The notes below the pieces were generated by a model that saw nothing but the letters and a program-made list of their open reading frames with translations, was not told where the DNA came from and did no database searches. From Gemmatimonadaceae bacterium (GTDB taxonomy: Bacteria; Gemmatimonadota; Gemmatimonadetes; Gemmatimonadales; Gemmatimonadaceae), in contig JAHBVT010000001.1 of NCBI GenBank assembly GCA_019637355.1, forward strand, positions 2,759,192 to 2,823,191: 64,000 nucleotides of DNA, in the 5' to 3' direction. Both the position numbers and the translations under genes were made by a program. Below, one piece after another: positions 43,078 to 52,610 of the stretch (its first letter is position 1; the number at the start of each line of letters is the position of its first letter).

Positions 43078-45746
43078 CGCGACGGCTCGATCGGCAGGCC
43101 GGCGCTGAGCAGGTTCACCATCAGGCGCGCGCCGCCGGGCACGCCGCCAGGCAACTGCCGGAAGAGTGAGAGCGACGTGTACACGTAGCGCCCGCGGCCC
43201 ATCGGGAGGTCGAGGATGGCCCCACGCTGCTCGGGTTCGTCGGGGTCCTGCATCGCAATCGGCGTGCGGTAGTCGGCGGGGATCGTGCTCGGCATATAGA
43301 GGGCGCGCTCCTGCACCCAGTCAGACCAGTCGGCGTCGGTGATGCGGTTGGGCCAGCGCAGCAGCTTGCTCTGCGCATCCAGGATGCGTACCGGCGCATC
43401 CTCACGCGTTACGCGGGCCGCCGGCCGCGTGAACTGCACTCGCTGCGGCATCATCCCCGGCTGGGCCATCTCGAACTGGCCGTACTGCACCACCAAGGTT
43501 CCGCCGCCGCGCACCCACTCGAACAACCGCGGGTTGGCCACCTGCAGTTCCACGCTGGTCTCGTAGGCCCGCGGCCCGATGACCACCGTCGAGTACTGGG
43601 TAAGGTCCAACAGCGGCAGTTGCGCCGCCTCGAGCACCGTCACCGGGATGTCCAGCTGCTGCAGCACCGGCGCCACCGCGTCGGACACGCCGCGCACGTA
43701 GGCCACACGCAGGGCGCGCGGCACCTGCACCGGCACCGCCAAGAGGTAGGCCGCCGACTGCCGATACAGGCGCTGCGGGCGGATGTGCGGATACTCGATC
43801 GTCGAGAACCCTTCCACGTACAGCGTGCCCTCGCTCTCGGCCGCGACGCCGAAGTCGTGCCGGCCCTCGCGCAGGCGGCCGACGAGGGTGAGGTAGATCT
43901 CCTGCGTCGCGCCCGGCGCGAGGACCACTGAATCCGGCAAGCCGCTCACGCGCAGCCCCGGCGGCACCAAGGTACGAAAGCGCAGCGTGCGCGGCCGCGT
44001 GGTGAACGAGCGCAGCGTCACCCGCAGGCGCCGGTCGAGCTCCGTGTCGGCGCGCACGTACTCCAGCGTACGGTCCAGCGCGATGGTGATGGGCGGCACG
44101 CCGCCCACCGGTCGGTTCTGCTCGCCGAGCACCGGATCGGCAAAGCGGTACACCACCTCGCCCGCGTCGAGCGTCGCACCATAGCCGGCGATCATCACGC
44201 CGACCTTGAGGTCGGTGACGCGACGGCTGCCCTCCGCCACGCTGACGCTCGGGATGAGTTCCTGCCGCACACCTGCCGAGACGCGCGCGAGTCCGTCGGC
44301 CGGTGACTGCATATCGCGGAACATCGCCGTGCCGCCGCGCGTGCCCACCCACCAGGGGCGGCTGTCCACGAGGCCGAGCGCCCAGGCGTTGATCGTCGTG
44401 TCTGCGCCCGGCGCAATCGTCACCGTCCCGCCGAGCGGCAACGTCCGCAGGCCGTGCGTCTCGATCGTGCGGAGCTCCACCGGATGGATGCCGCGGTTGT
44501 ACACGTTGATGCGCACCGGCAGCGAATCGCCAAAGGCGACCAGCTCCTGCTGCGCGGTGGCCTCGATCAAGACGCCGCTAGCCGCCGCGAGCGCCGCCCT
44601 CGCGCGTTGCAGGCTGCCTTCGACGGCGGCGTCGAGCTCCGTCGTCTCGTCGTCGCAGAGCACCGGCGGACCGCTGATGCCGGTGTAGCGCGTTACGGGA
44701 ACGAGCTGGCAGCGCGGCACCGCCGTGCGCACGTACTCGAGTGTCGTCACCACGCGCGCCAGCCCCGGCACGATGTCACCCGGACGCCGCAGGTCGAGCA
44801 CACGCTGCAGCGAGTCGAGCCGCGACGGCACGCCGACCAGCGCCGAGCCGCGCGCGCCGGCGAGCCGCGCCAAGCGCACGAACGAGGTGTCGAGCCCGTC
44901 GAAGAGCGACTGCTCCGCCTCGGGCGGCGTGTCGGCATTCACGCGCGTCTGCTCGCGCAGCAGGCGCGTCTGCACGGCCCCGCGCCGCTGCACCGCCCCG
45001 AAGCCCTGCGAGCGGTGCTGCGAGCGGCTCTCGCCCGCGATCTCCGCCGGCGAGCGCCCGAGCACCGGGTCGTAGCGCCCCGCCTCGATGGTCAGCGGCG
45101 CGGCGCGGCCGCGCACGCCGTGGTAGAACTTGGCCGGCGTCCACGGCCGGCCGTGCGTCGCCACCGGGAACCGGATGGTATCCATCGCCGCCGCGAAGGC
45201 CTCGCGCGCCAACAGCCCGCTCGCCTCGTGGTGTCCGTGCCCGTCGGCGCGCGTGCCGCTGAACACCGCGACCATCACGTGCGGCTTGAAGGCGCGGATC
45301 ACCCGCACGACATCGCCGAGGATGGCCTCGCGGTCCCACTGCGTGAAGGTCTCCTCCGCGTGCTTGGAGAAGCCGAAGTCGTAGGCGCGCGTGAAGTATT
45401 GCGTGGCGCCATCCACCCGGCGCGCCGTCAGCAACTCTTCGGTGCGGATGGTGCCCAGCGCCTCGCCCAGCTCGTTGCCGATGAGGTTCTGCCCACCGTC
45501 ACCGCGCGTCAGCGAGAGATACGCCGCGTGCACCTGGTGCCCGCGCACCAGCGCCGCCAGCAGGTTCGTGTCCTCGTCATCCGGATGCGCTGCGACCATC
45601 AGCACGCGCCCGGTAACGGTGATGCCGCGCAGCAGCTGGTCCAACGCGGCCGCGCCGCGCTCCTGCCCGAAGGCAAGGCGCGGCGCGCTGAGCATCGTGC
45701 ACAGGACGCCGGCCCAGAGGCCGGCGCGCCACCGCGCCAGCCTCAC
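43074..45746 (-). CDS. Large secreted PIG-L family deacetylase
   Basis: An 890-residue protein from GTG 45746 with a signal peptide (W-A-G-V-L-C-T-M-L-S-A-P-R-L-A-F-G-Q). Residues about 45-230 are a PIG-L/LmbE zinc deacetylase with V-A-A-H-P-D-D-E-D (His54, Asp56/57) and D-G-H-G-H-H-E-A-S (170-173). After it come a helical linker and two or more beta-sandwich domains (NEW3-like, about 420-640). A final alpha/beta domain (about 670-880) has V-V-I-G-P-R-A-Y and resembles a glutamine-amidotransferase-like fold. The family removes N-acetyl groups from sugars. A secreted large form suggests glycan breakdown. It overlaps sucA (GTGA) and ndh (ATGA), an odd setting for an exported enzyme. Confidence 0.85.
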   Translation of the reverse strand: MRLARWRAGLWAGVLCTMLSAPRLAFGQERGAAALDQLLRGITVTGRVLMVAAHPDDEDTNLLAALVRGHQVHAAYLSLTRGDGGQNLIGNELGEALGTIRTEELLTARRVDGATQYFTRAYDFGFSKHAEETFTQWDREAILGDVVRVIRAFKPHVMVAVFSGTRADGHGHHEASGLLAREAFAAAMDTIRFPVATHGRPWTPAKFYHGVRGRAAPLTIEAGRYDPVLGRSPAEIAGESRSQHRSQGFGAVQRRGAVQTRLLREQTRVNADTPPEAEQSLFDGLDTSFVRLARLAGARGSALVGVPSRLDSLQRVLDLRRPGDIVPGLARVVTTLEYVRTAVPRCQLVPVTRYTGISGPPVLCDDETTELDAAVEGSLQRARAALAAASGVLIEATAQQELVAFGDSLPVRINVYNRGIHPVELRTIETHGLRTLPLGGTVTIAPGADTTINAWALGLVDSRPWWVGTRGGTAMFRDMQSPADGLARVSAGVRQELIPSVSVAEGSRRVTDLKVGVMIAGYGATLDAGEVVYRFADPVLGEQNRPVGGVPPITIALDRTLEYVRADTELDRRLRVTLRSFTTRPRTLRFRTLVPPGLRVSGLPDSVVLAPGATQEIYLTLVGRLREGRHDFGVAAESEGTLYVEGFSTIEYPHIRPQRLYRQSAAYLLAVPVQVPRALRVAYVRGVSDAVAPVLQQLDIPVTVLEAAQLPLLDLTQYSTVVIGPRAYETSVELQVANPRLFEWVRGGGTLVVQYGQFEMAQPGMMPQRVQFTRPAARVTREDAPVRILDAQSKLLRWPNRITDADWSDWVQERALYMPSTIPADYRTPIAMQDPDEPEQRGAILDLPMGRGRYVYTSLSLFRQLPGGVPGGARLMVNLLSAGLPIEPSR

Positions 45747-48496
45747 GGCGTCTTCATCGCCATCGCCGTCACGCGGCGGGCGCCCGTGTGCCGCACCGTC
45801 GCCGACAGCGCCTCGGTGATGATCCGCTTCTGCTCTTCCGCGTGCGTCGACGGATAGCCCTCCGCCGGGCTCGCCCGCTCCGGACGGCCGTAGTAGCGGA
45901 TCACCAGCGCATTGCCGGTGGACACGCGCAGGCGCGGCGCCACGAACGTCCACGCGCCCATATTCTTCGGCTCCTCCTGCACCCACGCGACTTCGTCGAT
46001 GTTCGGGTAGAGGTCGACGATGCGTGCGACCTCATCGTGCGGCCAGGGATACAGTTCCTCGACGCGCACCACCGCCACGCGCTCGGGAACGCCCGCCGCG
46101 AGCAGGTCGTAGTAGACCTTGCCGGTGCAGAACACCAGCCGCTTCACGTCCTCGCGCTTCTCGGCGCCCTTCGGATCGTCGATCACGGGGCGGAAGCTTC
46201 CTTCCGACAGGTCCTTGATGCTGCTCGACGCCTGTGCGAGGCGCAGCAGCGACTTGGGCTGCATCAGCACCAGCGGCCGCCGCGCGAGCTTGGCCTGCCG
46301 CCGCAGGATGTGGAAGTACTGCGCCGGCGAGCTCGGGTACGCGACGCGCAGGTTGCCCTCGGCGCAGAGCTGCAGGAAGCGCTCGAGGCGGGCGCTGGAA
46401 TGTTCCGGACCCTGCCCTTCGTAGCCGTGCGGCAACAGCAGCACGAGTCCGGAGTCCTGCGCCCACTTCGCGCGGTCCGACGCGATGAACTGGTCGATGA
46501 CGGGCTGCGCGACGTTGGCGAAGTCGCCGAACTGCGCCTCCCAGAGCGTCAGCGTGTCCGTGGCGGCGACGCTGAAGCCGTACTCGAAGCCAAGCACCGC
46601 CATCTCGGACAGGGCGGAGTTGTAGATCTCGATCTTGCCCTTGGCACCTGGCAGCGCGGAGAGCGGCACGAACTTCCGGCCGCTGGCGTCGTTGAGCACG
46701 GCGTGGCGGTGCGAGAAGGTCCCGCGCTCCACGTCCTGGCCGCTCATCCGGATGTGCGTGCCGTCCGCGAGGATGCTGGCGAAGGCCAGCTGCTCGGCGT
46801 GGCCCCAGTCGATGGACGGCTCGCCGTCCAACGCCTCGCGCCGACGCTCGAGCTGCTTGGCGAGCCGCGGGTGCGGCGTGAAGTCGCTCGGGTAGCTCAG
46901 CAGCGCCGTGTTCCAGCTGCGCAGCGCGTCGGCCGGCACCGCGGTGGGCACGCTGGTGGTCGCCGGCTCGGTAGGCGGCTGCTCGTGCCCGCCCGCCGGC
47001 GCCTTCGACTTCTCATACGCCGCCTGGAACAGCGCGGCCACTTCCTTGTCGACGGCGTCCACCTGCGCATCGGTGACGAGCCCTTCGCCCACGAGCCGCT
47101 TGCCGAACACCTGCCGCGGCGTCGGCTGCGCCTTCACCTTCTCGTACAGCTGCGGCTGCGTGTACGTCGGCTCGTCGCCCTCGTTATGGCCCCAGCGGCG
47201 GTAGCCGACGAGGTCCACGAGGAAGTCCTTCTTGAAGCGCGCGCGGTAGGCCACCGCAATGCGCATCGCGATGACGCAGGCCTCGGCGTCGTCGGCGTTC
47301 ACGTGGATGATCGGCATCTCGAAGCCCTTCGCGATGTCCGACGCGTAGCGCGTCGATCGCGAGTCGATGGGGTCCGTCGTGAAGCCGATCTGGTTGTTGA
47401 CGATGATGTGCAGCGTGCCCCCGACACGGAACGCACGCAGCCGCGAGAGGTTGAACGTCTCCGGCACGATGCCTTCGCCGGGAAAGGCCGCGTCGCCGTG
47501 GATGCACACCGGCACCACCTTCGATTCATCGCGCTGGCTGCGATCCTGCGCATCGCGCTGCAGCGCCCGCGCCGCGCCCTGCAGCACCGGATTCACGATC
47601 TCCAGGTGGCTGGGGTTCGGCATCAGCGAGAGCGCCACGCGCTTGCCGCCGACGTCTCGCTCGTTCTCGAAGCCGAGGTGGTACTTCACGTCGCCGGTCG
47701 ACGCGCCGACGAGGTGGCTGTGCTCGCCCTGGAACTCGCCGAAGATCAGCGGTAGCGGCTTGCCCATCACGTGCGCGAGCACATTGATGCGGCCGCGGTG
47801 CGCCATCGAGATGGCCACGTGCTCGGCGCCGTGCGATGCGCTCTCGGCGATCGCCGTGTCGAGCATCGGCACGAGGGCATCGGTGCCTTCGATCGAGAAA
47901 CGCTTGTAGCCGACGAAGGTGCGGCCCAGAAAGCGCTCGAGCCCGTCCACCTCGGTGAGGCGACGCAGCACCTGCTGCTTCTCGTCCGCCGTGAGCGGAC
48001 GCGTGAGCTTCTCCTGGGTGAAGAGCTGGCGGAACCACATCCGCTCCTCATCGGAGCCGAGGTGGCCGACTTCCACCGCGAGGTTGCGCGTGTAGCGCTT
48101 CTTGAGGCGCTCGGCCACGTCCTTGGCGGTCGCGAGATGCGGCCAGCCCAGCGACGCGCCCGACACCTGCTCCAGCTCGGCTTCGGTGATGCCGTGGAAC
48201 TCCGGCGTCAGCTCCTGCGCACCGGGCGGCGGCGTCCCGAGCGGATCGAGCTGTACGGCGAGGTGGCCGTAGGCGCGGATCGAGGAGGTGTAGCGCGCGG
48301 CACCGGCGACGATGCGTGCGTAGTCGGCTCCGCCGCCACCGGAGACTGGGCCGCGGCCCATCGCCTCCTCGGCGAAACGGAAGAACTGGCGCCACGATTC
48401 TTCGACCGAGGCAGGGTCTTTGCGGTACCGCTCAAACTGCTCGGCGGCGTAGGCGTCGTTGAAGACGCTGGCGATGGGGGACGGGTCCTGAGCCAT
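45743..48496 (-). CDS. sucA: 2-oxoglutarate dehydrogenase E1 component
   Basis: A 917-residue thiamine-diphosphate enzyme of the TCA cycle that decarboxylates 2-oxoglutarate. The N-terminal arm N-D-A-Y-A-A-E-Q-F-E-R-Y contacts E2. The core has M-A-H-R-G-R-I-N-V-L, H-G-D-A-A-F-P-G-E-G-I-V, I-V-N-N-Q-I-G-F-T-T and L-P-H-G-Y-E-G-Q-G-P-E-H-S-S-A-R. The length is that of normal E1o; there is no fused E2 domain as in Actinobacteria. The E2 gene sucB is not adjacent. Instead the gene lies 54 bp after a Ser/Thr kinase and overlaps a PIG-L gene. Confidence 0.95.
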   Translation of the reverse strand: MAQDPSPIASVFNDAYAAEQFERYRKDPASVEESWRQFFRFAEEAMGRGPVSGGGGADYARIVAGAARYTSSIRAYGHLAVQLDPLGTPPPGAQELTPEFHGITEAELEQVSGASLGWPHLATAKDVAERLKKRYTRNLAVEVGHLGSDEERMWFRQLFTQEKLTRPLTADEKQQVLRRLTEVDGLERFLGRTFVGYKRFSIEGTDALVPMLDTAIAESASHGAEHVAISMAHRGRINVLAHVMGKPLPLIFGEFQGEHSHLVGASTGDVKYHLGFENERDVGGKRVALSLMPNPSHLEIVNPVLQGAARALQRDAQDRSQRDESKVVPVCIHGDAAFPGEGIVPETFNLSRLRAFRVGGTLHIIVNNQIGFTTDPIDSRSTRYASDIAKGFEMPIIHVNADDAEACVIAMRIAVAYRARFKKDFLVDLVGYRRWGHNEGDEPTYTQPQLYEKVKAQPTPRQVFGKRLVGEGLVTDAQVDAVDKEVAALFQAAYEKSKAPAGGHEQPPTEPATTSVPTAVPADALRSWNTALLSYPSDFTPHPRLAKQLERRREALDGEPSIDWGHAEQLAFASILADGTHIRMSGQDVERGTFSHRHAVLNDASGRKFVPLSALPGAKGKIEIYNSALSEMAVLGFEYGFSVAATDTLTLWEAQFGDFANVAQPVIDQFIASDRAKWAQDSGLVLLLPHGYEGQGPEHSSARLERFLQLCAEGNLRVAYPSSPAQYFHILRRQAKLARRPLVLMQPKSLLRLAQASSSIKDLSEGSFRPVIDDPKGAEKREDVKRLVFCTGKVYYDLLAAGVPERVAVVRVEELYPWPHDEVARIVDLYPNIDEVAWVQEEPKNMGAWTFVAPRLRVSTGNALVIRYYGRPERASPAEGYPSTHAEEQKRIITEALSATVRHTGARRVTAMAMKTP

Positions 48497-48550
48497 AGCC
48501 GAAATCTAATGATTGGCGCAGGGAATTCCTCCCGCGCCGGGCCTCGGTCC

Positions 48551-50554
48551 CTAGCCGATTTCCGCCAGGCGGTCGTGGACCTCGAGCGCCGTCTGCGGGC
48601 GCAGGGCCGCCTGCTTGGCCAGCATCTGGAGGATCAGTGCATCGAACGCGTCCGGGAGCTCGGCGTTCAGCGCCTTGGGCGATTCCGGCGAGTCCTCCAA
48701 GAGCCTGGCGATCATCTGGTACGGCGTCTCGGCGGTGAGCGGGGTGCGGCCGGTCACGCATTCGTACAGCACGGCGCCGGCGGCGTAGATGTCGATCCGG
48801 TGATCCACCGCGTCACCGGTGACCTGCTCGGGCGCCATATACTCCGGCGTCCCGACGATGGCACCCGCCTGCGTCACGCCGCTCTCCTGCGGCCGCGTCG
48901 CCAGCCGCGCGATGCCGAAGTCCATCACCTTCAGCACGCCGTCGGGCTCCACCACCATGTTCTGCGGCTTGATGTCGCGGTGGATGATGCCCTGCTCGTG
49001 CGCGACATCCAACGCGCGGGCGAGTTGCTTGCCCACGCTGAGCGCCACCGGAATCGGCAAACGCCCGCGTGCGCGAATGAGCTGCTTGAGCGAGGTGCCC
49101 TCCACGTACTCCATCGTGATGTAGTACACGCCGTCGCGCTCGCCGAGGTCGTGCGTGCGCACCACGTTGCGGTGCGAGATCTTCCGCGCGAGGCGGATCT
49201 CGCTCTTGAAGCGCTCGAGCGCCGAGGGGTCCTGCGCGAGAAAATCCTGCTTGAGCGTCTTGATGGCGATGACCTCGCCGAGCTCGCGGTCCACGGCCTT
49301 GAACACGGTGCCCATCCCGCCTTGGCCGAGGATCTCCTTGACCTCGTAGCGTCCCGCGAAGGTGCTGCCCGGTGCGAGCCCGGCGGCCGCGACGCGCTGC
49401 GCGGAGGTGCCCGTCATCGCCGACGTGGCGAGCTGCACCGTCTTGGCGTCGTCGGCGCGGGAGAGGAACTCCACCAACTCCTGCTTCTCGCGCAGGTCGG
49501 CGAGCAGGCGGCGGAACGCGCCGGCCAGCGCGCCGATCTCGTCGCGCGAGTTGGCGGTGATGTCCGCCTGATAGTCGCCGTCGGAAGCCCGCAGCGCGGC
49601 GCCGGCCAGCTTCGAGACCGGCCCTGCGACCCAGCGTGCCACGAGGAGCGAGAACAACGCCGCCACGAGGATTCCCAGCGCCCCCGAGAGCAGGATGGTG
49701 CGCTCCAGGCTCCGGAACGCCGCGAAGTCCACGGCCCGGTCGCGCAGCACCACGTAGCCGCCGAGCGGGAACCCCCCGGCCGAGCGCAGCGTGCTGCCGA
49801 TGGCGCCGTACTCCCGGTCGCCGACGCGCAGGGTGCGCGTCTCGGCGGCGACCGAGTCCTGCGCGATGCCGTGCAGTTCCTGGAGCAGCGTCGGCGTCAG
49901 CGCGCCGGCGGCGAGCGTGCTGCCGTTCACGTGCGGCGCATCCTGCTCGTCGAGCGCGTAGAACACGACCTCGATCTGGTCGAAGGCAGCGCTCTTGACC
50001 GCGGCGGCGAAATCGCGCGAGAGGTACTGCGCCGCCATCAGCGCGCCATACACCGCGCGGTCGGCGATCGGCACGACCACGATCTGCGCCAGCAGCGTGT
50101 CGTCGCTGATGCCGAAGGCGGTGACGCTCTCGCCCTCGAGCGCACCGCGGATGGCCGGCGAGCCGGCCAGCGAGATCTCGGGGGCCTGCGGCGCATCGCT
50201 CTTGGCGAGGCGCACGCCTTCGCCGTCCACGAGTTGGGCCCAGTCGGCGCCGGTCTGGTCCACGGCCACGATGGTCTGGTCCAGCGCCGTGCCGAAGTCG
50301 CGCGATTGCACGATGCCGCGCAGCGCGGGGTTGGCGCCGAACACCTCGACGCGGCCCCGCAACGCCTCCACCCGCCCCTCGATCTGCGCGTCCACCGCCT
50401 CGCGCGCCGACGTGATCACGCGCGTCATCGCGTCGGATGCCGCGCGCGTGGCCGAGCGCGCCGTGATCGCCAGCGTCGCGGCGAGCACGAGCACCACCAC
50501 GAGCGAGGTGCCGAGGAAGATCTTGAGGCGGAGCGAAAGACCGCGTGACGCCAC
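48551..50554 (-). CDS. Transmembrane sensor Ser/Thr protein kinase with HAMP domain
   Basis: A 667-residue protein from GTG 50554. It has a membrane segment (about 11-31), a periplasmic sensor of about 250 residues (Cache-like: A-I-V-A-V-D-Q-T-G and V-R-D-like loops), a second segment (about 284-309), HAMP plus coiled coil (310-375) and a Hanks kinase at 402-667. Kinase motifs are L-G-Q-G-G-M-G-T-V-F, Lys432 in I-A-I-K, H-R-D-I-K-P-Q-N, D-F-G and V-G-T-P-E-Y-M-A-P-E-Q. The layout is that of a chemoreceptor or histidine kinase but with a Ser/Thr kinase output. It lies 25 bp after the cupredoxin gene and 54 bp before sucA; kinase control of 2-oxoglutarate dehydrogenase would have an actinobacterial precedent (PknG-OdhI). 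Confidence 0.85.
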   Translation of the reverse strand: MASRGLSLRLKIFLGTSLVVVLVLAATLAITARSATRAASDAMTRVITSAREAVDAQIEGRVEALRGRVEVFGANPALRGIVQSRDFGTALDQTIVAVDQTGADWAQLVDGEGVRLAKSDAPQAPEISLAGSPAIRGALEGESVTAFGISDDTLLAQIVVVPIADRAVYGALMAAQYLSRDFAAAVKSAAFDQIEVVFYALDEQDAPHVNGSTLAAGALTPTLLQELHGIAQDSVAAETRTLRVGDREYGAIGSTLRSAGGFPLGGYVVLRDRAVDFAAFRSLERTILLSGALGILVAALFSLLVARWVAGPVSKLAGAALRASDGDYQADITANSRDEIGALAGAFRRLLADLREKQELVEFLSRADDAKTVQLATSAMTGTSAQRVAAAGLAPGSTFAGRYEVKEILGQGGMGTVFKAVDRELGEVIAIKTLKQDFLAQDPSALERFKSEIRLARKISHRNVVRTHDLGERDGVYYITMEYVEGTSLKQLIRARGRLPIPVALSVGKQLARALDVAHEQGIIHRDIKPQNMVVEPDGVLKVMDFGIARLATRPQESGVTQAGAIVGTPEYMAPEQVTGDAVDHRIDIYAAGAVLYECVTGRTPLTAETPYQMIARLLEDSPESPKALNAELPDAFDALILQMLAKQAALRPQTALEVHDRLAEIG

Positions 50555-50579
50555 GGGAGCGGGCTGGAGGGTGGGCGAC

Positions 50580-51275
50580 CTAGTAGCGGTCGCGGCCGCT
50601 GCGGTCGTACTCCTGCCCGAACTTGTTCTGGTGCTGCACGAAACGGAAGCCACGCGCGTCGATTGTGGCATCGGCCGTCACCGCCGTGCCGCTGACGGTC
50701 AGGTCGCGCTCGAACGCCGCCGCGCGCTCGTGCCACACGTGCAGCGTGTATTCGCCGGCCGGCACGCCAGCGATGCTCCAGCGACCGTCGGCACCGGCGA
50801 GCGTGTGCCACGGGGTCCCGACCACGACGACGTACGAGGTCATCCGCGGGTGGATGTTGCAATGGACCGGGTACACACCCTCGCGGCGGAACGTCGCGTC
50901 CCGCGACTGGCCGGACGGGTACAGGCCGAGGTCGAAGACCGCGCCCCGCGTCGTGGAGAAGATGTTGTGGCGGAACGGATCCTGGTTGGGGAACGCCACT
51001 TTGCTTCCCGGCGTCACCACGCGCACGCGCGGGATGAACGTACGCTCGTTCATCGCGATGCTGGCATCGGCACGCGTGAGCCGCGGACTCGCCCCGGACT
51101 TGGGCACGAGATAGATCACGGTGTTCACGAGATCGCTGCTCTGCTCGCCGGGCCGCTCGGTGATGGTGACGCGGCCGCCGACGGTCGCCTGCGCAGTCAA
51201 TCGCGCGGGGACGGTGATGGCCGTCACCGCCGCCACTGCGACACCTGCCAGTTTCCAGTAGTTTGCCTTCAGCAC
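50580..51275 (-). CDS. Secreted cupredoxin-like protein with carboxypeptidase-regulatory domain
   Basis: A 231-residue exported protein with signal peptide A-G-V-A-V-A-A-V-T-A-I and cleavage near L-T-A-Q. Residues about 30-155 form a plastocyanin/azurin-type fold whose copper ligands fit His103 (F-R-H-N-I-F-S), Cys139 (H-C-N-I-H-P-R-M), His142 and Met145. The C-terminal part (about 155-210) is a small beta sandwich (W-S-I-A-G-V-P-A-G-E-Y-T-L-H-V-W-H-E). Such proteins are often labelled methylamine utilisation-like and probably carry electrons or copper in the periplasm. It is divergent from the porin gene (42 bp) and is the first gene of the kinase-sucA run. Confidence 0.8.
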   Translation of the reverse strand: MLKANYWKLAGVAVAAVTAITVPARLTAQATVGGRVTITERPGEQSSDLVNTVIYLVPKSGASPRLTRADASIAMNERTFIPRVRVVTPGSKVAFPNQDPFRHNIFSTTRGAVFDLGLYPSGQSRDATFRREGVYPVHCNIHPRMTSYVVVVGTPWHTLAGADGRWSIAGVPAGEYTLHVWHERAAAFERDLTVSGTAVTADATIDARGFRFVQHQNKFGQEYDRSGRDRY

Positions 51276-51317
51276 CTTCGCTCCCCGTTACAAGACCGTC
51301 TCGCCAAGGGTACCCCG

Positions 51318-52610
51318 ATGCCAAAGCCAGGGTCAAGCACACAGGTCACAATCTGGGGCCTGCTCCTCGTTTCCGCACTCGCCCTCGACGCGCGGCCGCT
51401 GGCGGGCCAGACGCCCGAGCAGCGCCGGGTGGACTCCCTGCAACTGCGCCTCGAGGACGCCGAGGAGCTGCTCCAGATGCTCCGCGCGCAGATCGCCTCC
51501 GTGGCCGAAGCCGGCGTGCAGACACAGTCGCGGGTGCGCGCCTCGATCGGCGGGCGCGTCCAGATGAACGTCTTCCAGAACAGCAAGGAGACCAACAACA
51601 GCGACGTACCGATGTACCGCCAGCAGGTGCCGGACGGCTCGCTCAAGGGCGGGATGGGGATGTCAGTGCGGCAGACGGTCATCTCGGCGTCGGTCGTCGC
51701 CGACGACGTGTGGGGCGGCAGCTTCCACGGGGACATCGACGTGGACTTCTTCGGCGGGCAGATGCCCAGCCCCGGCGGACGCACGTTCCCGTTGATGCGC
51801 ATCCGCACGGCCCGTGCCATCGTTGAATGGCCGCGTGCGCAGCTGATGATCGGACAGGAACAGCCGCTGGTCGCGGGACTCAATCCCCTCAGCCTGGCGG
51901 CGGTCGGCGCACCGAACTTCTCCTACTCCGGCAACCTCTGGCTCTGGATCCCGCAGGTGCGTTTCGGCGTGCACACCGGCGGGGATCGGCGCTTCGGCAT
52001 TCAAGGCGCCGTGCTCGCACCCACCAGCGGCGATCCCTTCGACCCGTTCGTCACCGGCTTTGACGCCGCCGAGCGGAGCAATGCGCCCGCGCTGCAGCTG
52101 CGCGGGCATTACTCCTGGGGCGCGCCGAGCCGTCGTGGCGAGGTTGGGCTTGGCCTGCACTACGGCCAGCTGCTCGACACCGCGCGGACTGCCCAAACCA
52201 GCTCGGCCGCCACGCTGGACTTCCTGCTGCCGCTCCCGTTGCGGCTCGAGCTGCGCGGCGAAGCGTTCTACGGCCAGGCGCTGGCCGGGCTCGGCGGCGG
52301 CGGCATCGGCAAGAACTTCGCGAGTGACAGCATCGCGCCGCTCAAGACTGTCGGCGGGTGGGCCCAACTGAACTATCGCGTGTCGCCGCGTCTCACCGTC
52401 GGTGCTGGTTACGGGCTAGACGATCCCGACGATGCCCAGCTAACCGGGCCCGGCGTCCGGCTACAGAACGTGACGCAAGCCGCGCACCTGCAATGGCGGC
52501 CCGCCGGCCCGGTCATCATCGGCTTCGAGTACCGCACGGTGCGCACGCGCTACGACGCCAGCGACTACCCGAACCGCCACCTGAACTTGGCCTTCGGCTT
52601 CGAGTTCTAG
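51318..52610 (+). CDS. Outer-membrane porin-like beta-barrel protein
   Basis: A 430-residue protein from ATG 51318. A signal peptide (W-G-L-L-L-V-S-A-L-A-L) precedes a short coiled coil (L-Q-L-R-L-E-D-A-E-E-L-L-Q-M-L-R). That is followed by a 16-strand-type barrel with alternating residues and a C-terminal Phe (L-A-F-G-F-E-F), as in outer-membrane proteins. The layout (coiled coil then barrel) resembles DcaP/OprP-like trimeric porins that take up small acids or phosphate; the substrate is not known. Its TAG shares a CTAG with the stop of the convergent methyltransferase. A far longer in-frame ORF back to 49995 is a shadow of the kinase. Confidence 0.75.
   Translation: MPKPGSSTQVTIWGLLLVSALALDARPLAGQTPEQRRVDSLQLRLEDAEELLQMLRAQIASVAEAGVQTQSRVRASIGGRVQMNVFQNSKETNNSDVPMYRQQVPDGSLKGGMGMSVRQTVISASVVADDVWGGSFHGDIDVDFFGGQMPSPGGRTFPLMRIRTARAIVEWPRAQLMIGQEQPLVAGLNPLSLAAVGAPNFSYSGNLWLWIPQVRFGVHTGGDRRFGIQGAVLAPTSGDPFDPFVTGFDAAERSNAPALQLRGHYSWGAPSRRGEVGLGLHYGQLLDTARTAQTSSAATLDFLLPLPLRLELRGEAFYGQALAGLGGGGIGKNFASDSIAPLKTVGGWAQLNYRVSPRLTVGAGYGLDDPDDAQLTGPGVRLQNVTQAAHLQWRPAGPVIIGFEYRTVRTRYDASDYPNRHLNLAFGFEF

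Noticed and set aside
47771-50548. A 925-codon open frame on the plus strand opposite sucA and the kinase gene
   Set aside because: It is an antisense shadow. High G+C makes stops rare, and the encoded protein is Arg/His/Leu-rich without domains, while both minus-strand genes are certain.
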